Positions 1 through 6,029 of a stretch of 8,019 nucleotides of DNA are shown here, one piece after another; position 1 is the first letter of the stretch, and every line of letters starts with the position of its first letter. The DNA lies in assembly GCA_046565865.1 (NCBI GenBank), contig JBKHXU010000068.1, positions 1 through 8,019 of the forward strand. The letters run 5' to 3'. Position numbers and translations under genes: made by a program. The notes under the pieces were generated by a model that worked only from the letters and a program-made list of their open reading frames with translations, made no database searches and had not been told where the DNA came from. Source of the DNA: JBKHXU01 sp046565865. Its GTDB lineage: Bacteria > Pseudomonadota > Gammaproteobacteria > Acidiferrobacterales > Sulfurifustaceae.

Positions 1-1
1 C

Positions 2-856
2 GAGGTCTTCGGTGGGTATGATTTGTTCAAAGAGGCAAAGATACGCCGGTTCTGGGCCGTGGCACCCGAATCGCGCATGCGCCCGGCGATATTGGCGAAG
101 CTGTACCCGTATCTGCGCCACTCGCCCGCGGCGACCCCGGCGTTTCGCGAACAGTTTTTCCGGCAGGGCATGGAGCACTGCGATCGCGCTATCTTCGCCC
201 ACGTGCCGCGCTGGACCACGACTCAGCGCATTTGGCGCCTGTTGCACCCGGACGTGCGCGCGGCGTTGGCTTCGTTCGACGCGTTCGCGCATGTCGAATC
301 CCGGATCCCCGCCGAGAGTGGCCGCTGGCCGCCCATGGCGCGCGATCAGTACGTCGAGGCGCACACGTTGTTGAGCGGTTATCTGTTGTCGTCGCAGGGT
401 GACCGCATGGCCATGGCGAATTCGGTCGAGGGGCGTTTCCCGTTCCTCGACCATCGCGTCATCGAGTTCGCCAATCGCCTGCCGCCGCAGTACAAGCTGC
501 GCGGGCTCACGGAGAAGTATCTATTGAAACAGGCGGTGCGCGGGCTGGTGCCGGATCGCATCCGAACCCGCACCAAGCAGCCATACCGTGCACCGGACGC
601 GGTCAGTTTCTTCGACGATCGCGGCGCACCGGTGCCTTACGTGGCCGAGTTGTTCCGCGCTCAGCGGCTGCGCGAAAGCGGTGTGTTCGCGCCCGAGGCG
701 GTGGACAAGCTGTATGCCAAATGCCGTGCGGGGCAGGCGACCGGATTCGGCGACAACATGTCGTTCATCGCGGTGTTGTCGACGCTGCTGGTCGAAGACT
801 TGTTTTTCAAATCCGACGCACATGCCGCGGCCCCGCGCGCCGCCGGCGCATTTTAA
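2..856 (+). CDS. Asparagine synthase family amidotransferase, C-terminal part (5' truncated)
   Basis: The reading frame is open from base 2, so the gene begins upstream; 284 residues remain of a protein that is normally about 600-650. The first visible residues, EVFGGYDLF, are the end of the conserved D-E-V-F-G-G-Y segment of the ATP-pyrophosphatase (synthetase) domain. Further on come GDRMAMANSVEGRFPFLDHR (about bases 399-459), the family's substrate and nucleotide-site block, then a basic TKQPYRAPDA stretch. The family adenylates a carboxylate (aspartate in the classical enzyme) and amidates it with ammonia from glutamine; the glutaminase domain would lie upstream. Members encoded in polysaccharide or secondary-metabolite loci often amidate other substrates. 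The stop is 14 bases before the carrier-protein start, consistent with one transcript. The family call is firm; the real substrate is unknown, and a housekeeping asparagine synthetase role is unlikely given the neighbours. Confidence 0.93.
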   Translation, partial: EVFGGYDLFKEAKIRRFWAVAPESRMRPAILAKLYPYLRHSPAATPAFREQFFRQGMEHCDRAIFAHVPRWTTTQRIWRLLHPDVRAALASFDAFAHVESRIPAESGRWPPMARDQYVEAHTLLSGYLLSSQGDRMAMANSVEGRFPFLDHRVIEFANRLPPQYKLRGLTEKYLLKQAVRGLVPDRIRTRTKQPYRAPDAVSFFDDRGAPVPYVAELFRAQRLRESGVFAPEAVDKLYAKCRAGQATGFGDNMSFIAVLSTLLVEDLFFKSDAHAAAPRAAGAF

Positions 857-870
857 ATGGGGCGACATCG

Positions 871-1125
871 ATGACCGCAGATATCGAACGAAAGATTCGC
901 GAGCACATCCTCGCGAACTACCTGTTTACGACCGACCCCAATGCCTTGCGCAACGATGAATCGTTGATGCAACGCGGCATCATCGATTCGACCGGGGTGC
1001 TGGAAGTGATTCACTTTCTGGACGAGGCGTTTGGCATCAAGGTTGCGGACGCCGAGATGGTGCCGGAAAACCTGGATTCGGTCGCGAATCTGGTCGCCTA
1101 CGTCGAGCGCAAGCGCGCCGGCTGA
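871..1125 (+). CDS. Acyl carrier protein (free-standing)
   Basis: An 84-residue protein of normal carrier-protein length. Ser40, in the motif GIIDSTG, is the expected 4'-phosphopantetheine attachment site at the start of helix II. It is followed by VLEVIHFLDEAFGIKV and a typical ending with PENLDSV and a last helix. The DSTG form, in place of the DSLD of fatty-acid AcpP, resembles dedicated carrier proteins of accessory pathways, such as the DltC type, which carry a specific acyl or aminoacyl group. ATG 871 is chosen because GGGG at 859-862 lies 8 bases upstream and because longer in-frame versions run back into the preceding gene. The ligase gene starts 7 bases after the stop, so this is presumably the acceptor loaded by that ligase (inference). 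The cargo is unknown. Confidence 0.93.
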   Translation: MTADIERKIREHILANYLFTTDPNALRNDESLMQRGIIDSTGVLEVIHFLDEAFGIKVADAEMVPENLDSVANLVAYVERKRAG

Positions 1126-1127
1126 GG
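1124..1127 (+). promoter_or_regulatory. Shine-Dalgarno sequence deciding the ligase start
   Basis: GAGG overlaps the last bases of the carrier-protein stop codon (TGA, 1123-1125) and sits 5 bases before GTG 1133. This favours GTG 1133 over the in-frame GTG 1127, or starts further upstream inside the carrier gene, and implies translational coupling. Confidence 0.5.
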
Positions 1128-1132
1128 TGCAT

Positions 1133-2653
1133 GTGACATCCACTCTGGTCGAAAACCTGCGCGCAAGCGCGCTCCGTCGCCCGCACGCCGAGGCCGTGGT
1201 GCATGGAACGCGGCGCCTCACGTACGCGGCGCTGTGGGCCGAGGTCGAGGCGGTGGCGGGGTTGCTGCGCGCGAACGGCATGGTGCCGCAGACACGGGTG
1301 GCGGTGTTGCTCGAGAACTCACCCGACTATATCGCCGCATATTATGGTGTCCTAGCCGCGGGCGGGGTGGTCGTCGCACTCAATACCGCGGCCAAGGCGG
1401 CGGAACTGACCCATTGGCTCGCGCACAGCGAGGCGCAATGGCTGTTCGCGTCGGCGGCGCACCCGCAAGCGGCGGAACTTCAGACATGGTGCCGGGGCAG
1501 GGTGCGCGTCGTCATGCGCGACGCCGGTCACGGCGATGCGCTTGCATGGCCGAGTCCATTGTCGGACGTGACCATGGCGGCATCTTCGTCGCATGCGTCG
1601 CCACGCGACGCGCTGGCGGCGATCATCTATACCTCGGGCACGACCGGGCGGCCGAAGGGCGTGATGTTGAGCCACGGTAACTTGGCGGCGAACGTCGATT
1701 CCATCCTCGCCTACCTGGGACTGAACGAGCGCGATCGCAGTGTCGTCGTCCTGCCGTTTTATTACTCGTACGGCAACTCGGTTTTGCACACTCACCTCGC
1801 GGCCGGCGCGTGCCTGGTGCTGGAGGAGCGCATGATCTATCCCCACCACGTCGCGGCGCGCATGGCGGCGGAGCGGGCGACCGGCTTCGCCGGTGTGCCG
1901 TCCACGTTCGCGCTGTTGTTGAGCCGGGTGCGCCTCGCGGACTATGACTTGTCGTGCCTGCGCTACCTCACGCAAGCGGGTGGGCCCATGGCGCCGGCGT
2001 TGCAACAACGGTTGCGCGCAGCGTTGCCGCAGGCGCGGCTGTACGTGATGTACGGGCAGACCGAGGCGACCGCGCGGCTGAGTTACCTGCCGCCCGAGCG
2101 GCTGGACGACAAGGCCGGCTCGGTCGGCATCGCCATCCCGGGCGTCACGCTCGAGGTGCGCGACGAACGCGGCGTGCCGGTCGCGGCGCATGAGGCGGGC
2201 GAGATTTGGGCGCGCGGTCCGAATATCATGCTCGGTTACTGGCGCGATGCCGCCGCGACCGCGGAAGTGCTGGTCGACGGTTGGCTCAACACCGGCGATC
2301 TCGGTTACCGCGACGACGACGGATTTATTTTTTTGCAGGGCCGCAAGACCGACATGATCAAGAGCGGGGCGCATCGCATACATCCGAAGGAGATCGAAGA
2401 GGCGATCGCGGAGCTCGATGGGGTCGCCGAGGTCGCGGTGGTCGGCGTCGCGGACGAGATTTTAGGACAGTCGATCAAGGCCGTGATCGTGCCGCGCGCG
2501 GATGTCGCGCTCGACGCCATGCGCGTCAAGGCGCATTGCCAGCAGCGGTTGGCGTCGTACAAGATGCCGCGCTACGTCGAGTTCGCGCCACAACTGCCGC
2601 GCACGGCTTCGGGCAAGGTGCAGCGTTACCGTCTGGTATCCGGGGAAATATGA
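1133..2653 (+). CDS. AMP-dependent acyl/aminoacyl ligase (ANL superfamily)
   Basis: A complete adenylate-forming enzyme of 506 residues from the GTG start. Motifs appear in the usual order: P-loop A3 TSGTTGRPKG at 167-176; A5 YGQTEAT at 307-313, with the conserved Glu; A7 TGD at 387-389; the hinge A8 block from G403 (GRKTDMIKSG, then PKEIEE); and A10 PRTASGK, ending in the catalytic Lys495. The family makes an acyl-AMP from a carboxylic acid and ATP, then passes it to CoA or to a carrier-protein thiol. Lying directly behind a carrier-protein gene, it most likely loads that carrier (inference). The aromatic stretch LPFYYSYGNS, about 40 residues after A3, lies in the region that shapes the acyl pocket. 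The stop codon overlaps the next start (ATGA, 2650-2653). It could be an acyl-CoA synthetase instead; the substrate cannot be read from the sequence. Confidence 0.93.
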   Translation: MTSTLVENLRASALRRPHAEAVVHGTRRLTYAALWAEVEAVAGLLRANGMVPQTRVAVLLENSPDYIAAYYGVLAAGGVVVALNTAAKAAELTHWLAHSEAQWLFASAAHPQAAELQTWCRGRVRVVMRDAGHGDALAWPSPLSDVTMAASSSHASPRDALAAIIYTSGTTGRPKGVMLSHGNLAANVDSILAYLGLNERDRSVVVLPFYYSYGNSVLHTHLAAGACLVLEERMIYPHHVAARMAAERATGFAGVPSTFALLLSRVRLADYDLSCLRYLTQAGGPMAPALQQRLRAALPQARLYVMYGQTEATARLSYLPPERLDDKAGSVGIAIPGVTLEVRDERGVPVAAHEAGEIWARGPNIMLGYWRDAAATAEVLVDGWLNTGDLGYRDDDGFIFLQGRKTDMIKSGAHRIHPKEIEEAIAELDGVAEVAVVGVADEILGQSIKAVIVPRADVALDAMRVKAHCQQRLASYKMPRYVEFAPQLPRTASGKVQRYRLVSGEI

Positions 2654-3627
2654 CGATGGAGCAAAAGCTGGCATTGACCGGCGACGTGCTGGCGTTGGAC
2701 ACCGACGCCGAGACGCGCCGCATTTGCGATTGGCTGCGCACGGCATGCGGTCGGCTGCGCAAGCGCGGGCTGGTGGTGGCGCTGTCGAGCGGGATCGATA
2801 GCTCGGTGTGCGTGGCGCTGGCGGTACGGGCGCTCGGCCCCGAGCGTGTATTCGGGCTCATTCTGCCCGAGCGCGATTCGTCGCCGAGCAGCCGTGAGAA
2901 CGCGGAGCGGCTGGCGCGCCATCTCGGTATCCGTTACGAGATCCAGGATATCGCCCCCACGCTCGACGCCATCGGTTGTTACCGGCGGCGCGACGCGGCG
3001 ATCCGCCGCGCGCTTCCCGACTACGGCCCCGGTTGGCGCATGAAGATCGCCATCCGCGGCGGGTTGGAAGGGCAAGTCAATCATTTTTACTTGATCGCCG
3101 AGGCGCCCGGCGGCGTGCGCCACGAGGTGCGGCTGGAGCTGGCCGCGTACTTGGAGATCGTGGCCGCGACCAACTTCAAGCAGCGCGTGCGCAAGACGCT
3201 CGAGTACTTTCATGCCGACCGACTCAACTATGCCGTGGTCGGCACCCCGAACCTGTTGGAGTACGACCAGGGATTTTTCGTCAAGAATGGCGATGGCGCC
3301 GCCGACGTGAAACCGATCGCGCATCTGTACAAGACCCAGGTATACGCGCTCGCGCGTTTCATGGGATTGCCCGACTACATCTGCGAGGCGCGCCCGACGA
3401 CGGACACCTACAGTCTACCGCAGGGGCAGGACGAGTTTTACTTCGCGCTGCCGTATCAGCAGATGGATATCGCGTTGTGGGCCAAGAACCACGGCGTCGC
3501 TGCCGGTGAGCTGGCGGCGCATCTCGGAACCACGCCCGCGCACGGCGCGCGCATCTATGCCGACATCGACGCAAAGCGGCGTGCGGCGGCGTACTTGCAC
3601 GCGCAGCCGTTGACCGTCGAAAGCTAA
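2650..3627 (+). CDS. NAD-synthase-like (NadE family) ATP-dependent amide ligase
   Basis: 325 residues from ATG 2650, which overlaps the ligase stop; ATG 2656 is an alternative with better spacing (9 bases) from the GGGGA at 2642-2646. The N-type ATP-pyrophosphatase loop is SSGIDSS (46-52), where most relatives have SGGxDS. The C-terminal half carries NadE hallmarks: NFKQR from Asn175, VVGTPNLLEYDQGFF, then GDGAAD (214-219), IAHLYKTQVY, and a P-T-T-D ... Q-D-E segment. NadE adenylates nicotinate adenine dinucleotide and amidates it with ammonia. Ammonia-dependent NadE is usually about 245-275 residues; this protein is longer, mostly through extra sequence (about 35-40 residues by eye) between the P-loop and Asn175. 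There is no nitrilase-type glutaminase domain, so ammonia must come from elsewhere. Placement between a ligase and polysaccharide genes argues for a recruited pathway enzyme; a spare NAD synthase remains possible. Confidence 0.85.
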   Translation: MTMEQKLALTGDVLALDTDAETRRICDWLRTACGRLRKRGLVVALSSGIDSSVCVALAVRALGPERVFGLILPERDSSPSSRENAERLARHLGIRYEIQDIAPTLDAIGCYRRRDAAIRRALPDYGPGWRMKIAIRGGLEGQVNHFYLIAEAPGGVRHEVRLELAAYLEIVAATNFKQRVRKTLEYFHADRLNYAVVGTPNLLEYDQGFFVKNGDGAADVKPIAHLYKTQVYALARFMGLPDYICEARPTTDTYSLPQGQDEFYFALPYQQMDIALWAKNHGVAAGELAAHLGTTPAHGARIYADIDAKRRAAAYLHAQPLTVES

Positions 3628-3640
3628 CAATTGAGTTGTG

Positions 3641-3645
3641 AGGAG
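3641..3645 (+). promoter_or_regulatory. Strong Shine-Dalgarno of the SGNH-like gene
   Basis: AGGAG lies 8 bases before ATG 3654, in the 26-base gap after the NadE-like gene. It is the best ribosome binding site in the window and fixes this start. It may raise expression of the exported protein relative to its coupled neighbours (inference). I see no promoter boxes in the gap. Confidence 0.7.
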
Positions 3646-3653
3646 CCTTCACC

Positions 3654-4340
3654 ATGACTGTTAAACAATGGGTAACGACGTTTTTTCTTCCGGTGTTTTT
3701 GACAACCACAATGTCCGCCATGGCTATGACACAAACCGCTGACACCAAGCGCATCACTCTGGTCGGTGCCTCGATCGGCAAAGATTGGAACTTCGATCGC
3801 GTCGCCGAGCGTCTCAAGATCTCCGGATACGACTTCCGGTACATGGGCAAGTATGACTTCGACAAGAGCGAGCTGATCGACACGATCGTCGGGCAATCGC
3901 GCAAGTCCGATATCGTCATGATCAAGGAGTGCTCCAGCTACTTCCCGGGTGACAGCGCCAAGCAGCGCGCGTTCGTGCAGAGCTGGGTCGGTAAACTGCG
4001 CGCCGCCGGCGTGCAGCCGGTGTTGGTGACGGTGGCCCCGGTGAAGGCGCCAGGGTTGGTGCAGCGCGGCAAGAATCTGGTCAAGAAGGCGATGGGTAAG
4101 CCGGTATGGCCGGAAGAGGTCGCCGCCTTTAACGATTGGTTGCGCGAGTACGCCGCGCGCGAGCGGCTGCCGTTGTTCGATCTCGAGCGCGCCTTGTCCA
4201 TCGCGCCGGATCAGCGCTACCTGAAACCCGAGTTTTCGACCGACGACGACGTGCACCTGAGCCGCGCCGCGTACGAGCGGCTCGATCGCGAGTTCGAGCA
4301 GTTTTTGTCCGGCATCGGCATCGTCAGCGCGTCGCGCTGA
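3654..4340 (+). CDS. Exported SGNH-hydrolase-like protein
   Basis: 228 residues. The N-terminus is a typical Sec signal peptide: MTVKQW, then a hydrophobic run (about 7-20) and a likely cleavage after Ser-Ala-Met-Ala at residue 24. No lipobox Cys is present, so a soluble periplasmic or secreted protein is expected. The mature protein opens with ITLVGASIG, block I of SGNH hydrolases, with Ser40 as candidate nucleophile. It ends with DDVHLS, where Asp198 and His201 fit the DxxH block V. Between them, after the strand SDIVMI, the place where GxND is expected reads KECSSY (91-96), so the canonical block III Asn is not evident. The family hydrolyses or transfers O-acyl esters, and in polysaccharide loci members often act on acetyl groups of glycans. 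Role here: acyl esterase or transferase on the exported glycan (inference). Activity is uncertain because of the missing block. Confidence 0.75.
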   Translation: MTVKQWVTTFFLPVFLTTTMSAMAMTQTADTKRITLVGASIGKDWNFDRVAERLKISGYDFRYMGKYDFDKSELIDTIVGQSRKSDIVMIKECSSYFPGDSAKQRAFVQSWVGKLRAAGVQPVLVTVAPVKAPGLVQRGKNLVKKAMGKPVWPEEVAAFNDWLREYAARERLPLFDLERALSIAPDQRYLKPEFSTDDDVHLSRAAYERLDREFEQFLSGIGIVSASR

Positions 4341-4374
4341 GGCCGCGGCGCACACGTCGTTTCACCGATACACC

Positions 4375-4378
4375 GAGG
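4375..4378 (+). promoter_or_regulatory. Shine-Dalgarno of the acetyltransferase-deacetylase fusion
   Basis: GAGG lies 7 bases before ATG 4386. The surrounding 45-base gap (4341-4385) is the longest non-coding stretch in the window. It shows no terminator-like hairpin with a T run and no recognisable promoter. Confidence 0.5.
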
Positions 4379-4385
4379 CAGGCGG

Positions 4386-6020
4386 ATGTTTGACCGGGTA
4401 CGACGCGACTGTCAGCGTTACTTCGCGCTCGACAGCAAGACCGGTCGGCCGGGAGCGTGGGAACGCGCCTGCATCATCGCCGGCACGCCCGGGCTGCACG
4501 CGGTGTTTGTGTATCGTTTCGGCGCTTGGATCAACCGTACCTTCCGCCACAAACTTGTTCGCGCGCCGTTCAAGCTCGTATACGGCCTGCTCGATTGGTT
4601 GAGTTTCGTCCTGTGGGGAATTCACATCGACTCGCGCGCGGAGATCGGCGGCGGTCTATATATTGGTCACCCCGGCGGGATTCTGATCGGCCCGGTGCGC
4701 ATGGGCATAGACTGCAACATCGCGCACCACGTCACTATCGGCCGGCGCGCGAGCAACGAGAACGGCGTGCCGGTGTTCGGCGATCGGATTTGGATCGGCA
4801 CCCAAAGCGTCATTTTCGGCGGCATCCATATCGGCGATGGCGTGACGATAGGACCGCTGACCGCCGTGGCGCGCAACCTGCCGGCGCGCGCATTCGTGAT
4901 GGGCAACCCGATGCGCGTGCTGCGGCTCGACTACGACAACACCGCGGAGGTCTACGGCGCGCTCGGCAGTTTGCCGCCACCACCGGCCGCGACAACCGCT
5001 ACGTCCCTAAGTCGGCGCGCCGCGGTCGCCGCGATCAATATGGCGCGCATGATTCCCGCCTCCGACCGTTTGCTGGGCGCGCGGCGCGAATTGCGTATCC
5101 TGGCCTATCATCGCGTGCTCGATGTCGCGGACGACGCGTCGTTTGAATTCGATCCTGATCTGATCAGTGCATCGACCGCGAATTTCGACTGGCAGATGCG
5201 GCACCTGCGGAGTCACTACGACCCGGTCAGTTTCCGCGATGTGGTCGAGTTCGTCGAACGCGGCACGCCGCTGCCGCCGCGGCCGGTGATCGTGACCTTC
5301 GACGACGGATTCGACGACAATTATCATCACGCGTTTCCCATCCTGCGCGCGCACGGAGTGCCGGCGACGTTCTTCGTATCGACCGGTTACATCGGACAGC
5401 GGAACACGTTTTGGTTCGATTGGTTTTTCTATCTGACGCGTCGTGCGATCGGCAGAATCGAAACGCTGACCGTCGGCGATACGCAGTTTTCGCTCGCCGG
5501 GGACGACGCCGAACGCAACGCGCGTCTGGCGTTGCGCGCGCTGTGGACGCTCGATGACGACGCCCGGCGCAAGGCCGTCGCCCGTTTGGAGGCCGAGCTT
5601 GGCATGAAGCCGCCGGATTCGGGTTTTGCGCAGAGCATGCCGTTGGACTGGGATCAGGTGCAGGAGATGGCGGCGGGCGGCATGGAGTTCGGCTCGCACA
5701 CGGTATCGCATCCGATCCTGTCTCGCGTCGCCGCCTCCGACTTGCAGTATGAGCTGGTGGAATCGAGGCGGGTGTTGGAACAACGGTTGGCGCGCCCGAT
5801 CCAGGCGCTGGCGTATCCGGTCGGCGGCGATTTCGCCTTCAACAGTGGCGTCGTAACGGCAACGCGCGACGCCGGTTACCGTGTCGCCGTGAGCTACATT
5901 CCGGGCACCAACGCACTCAACGGACTCGATATGTTCAAGCTAAAGCGGATACACATCGAGCGCGAAGTCGGCCGCGCAGAGTTTGCCGCGACGCTCGCGG
6001 CGCCTGCCGTGTTGGTCTGA
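4386..6020 (+). CDS. Fusion: serine-acetyltransferase-like domain plus NodB-type polysaccharide deacetylase
   Basis: 544 residues in two parts. Residues 1 to about 190 form a left-handed beta-helix acyltransferase of the short, CysE-like kind common in exopolysaccharide loci. It has repeated isoleucine- and glycine-rich hexapeptides, GHPGG with His95, AHH at 113-115 and an ending VMGNPMRVL. A Pro/Ala/Thr-rich linker follows (about 192-210, including PPPP at 197-200). Residues from about 230 form a carbohydrate esterase family 4 domain: AYHRVLD, then TFDDGFDDN (304-312) with the catalytic and metal Asp pair, and SHTVSH (437-442) supplying the metal-binding histidines. CE4 enzymes remove N- or O-acetyl groups from sugars; hexapeptide transferases add acyl groups from acyl-CoA or a carrier. 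No signal peptide is visible, so action in the cytoplasm on a precursor is suggested. One protein could therefore exchange one acyl group for another (inference). An ATG at 5041 could in principle give a separate deacetylase, but the frame is open throughout. Confidence 0.88.
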   Translation: MFDRVRRDCQRYFALDSKTGRPGAWERACIIAGTPGLHAVFVYRFGAWINRTFRHKLVRAPFKLVYGLLDWLSFVLWGIHIDSRAEIGGGLYIGHPGGILIGPVRMGIDCNIAHHVTIGRRASNENGVPVFGDRIWIGTQSVIFGGIHIGDGVTIGPLTAVARNLPARAFVMGNPMRVLRLDYDNTAEVYGALGSLPPPPAATTATSLSRRAAVAAINMARMIPASDRLLGARRELRILAYHRVLDVADDASFEFDPDLISASTANFDWQMRHLRSHYDPVSFRDVVEFVERGTPLPPRPVIVTFDDGFDDNYHHAFPILRAHGVPATFFVSTGYIGQRNTFWFDWFFYLTRRAIGRIETLTVGDTQFSLAGDDAERNARLALRALWTLDDDARRKAVARLEAELGMKPPDSGFAQSMPLDWDQVQEMAAGGMEFGSHTVSHPILSRVAASDLQYELVESRRVLEQRLARPIQALAYPVGGDFAFNSGVVTATRDAGYRVAVSYIPGTNALNGLDMFKLKRIHIEREVGRAEFAATLAAPAVLV

Positions 6021-6029
6021 GCCCGGCGC

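Noticed and set aside
1352..2383. Open frame of 343 codons on the - strand
   Set aside because: It lies wholly inside the ANL ligase, which has every family motif. Its translation is Arg/His/Gln-rich with no recognisable domain, as expected opposite a high-GC gene.
2626..3324. Open frame of 232 codons on the - strand
   Set aside because: It is antisense to the NadE-like gene, with no domain and no ribosome binding site of note.
3628..3653. Possible internal promoter or small hairpin before the SGNH-like gene
   Set aside because: The gap is too short for a spaced -35/-10 pair before the start, and the ACAA/TTGT stem has only 4 base pairs.
3624..4355. Open frame of 243 codons on the - strand
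   Set aside because: It mirrors the SGNH-like gene almost exactly; the + strand has a signal peptide, family motifs and a strong Shine-Dalgarno.
4950..5050. Frameshift or sequencing error joining two genes
   Set aside because: The frame is continuous, codon use does not change, and the join is a Pro/Ala/Thr linker of the type seen in genuine fusions. Not fully excluded without relatives.
4457..5146. Second + strand frame of 229 codons inside the fusion gene
   Set aside because: Its product is Arg-rich and featureless, while the main frame carries hexapeptide repeats throughout this stretch.
5007..5783. Open frame of 258 codons on the - strand
   Set aside because: It is antisense to the CE4 deacetylase domain and has an arginine-rich, motif-free product.
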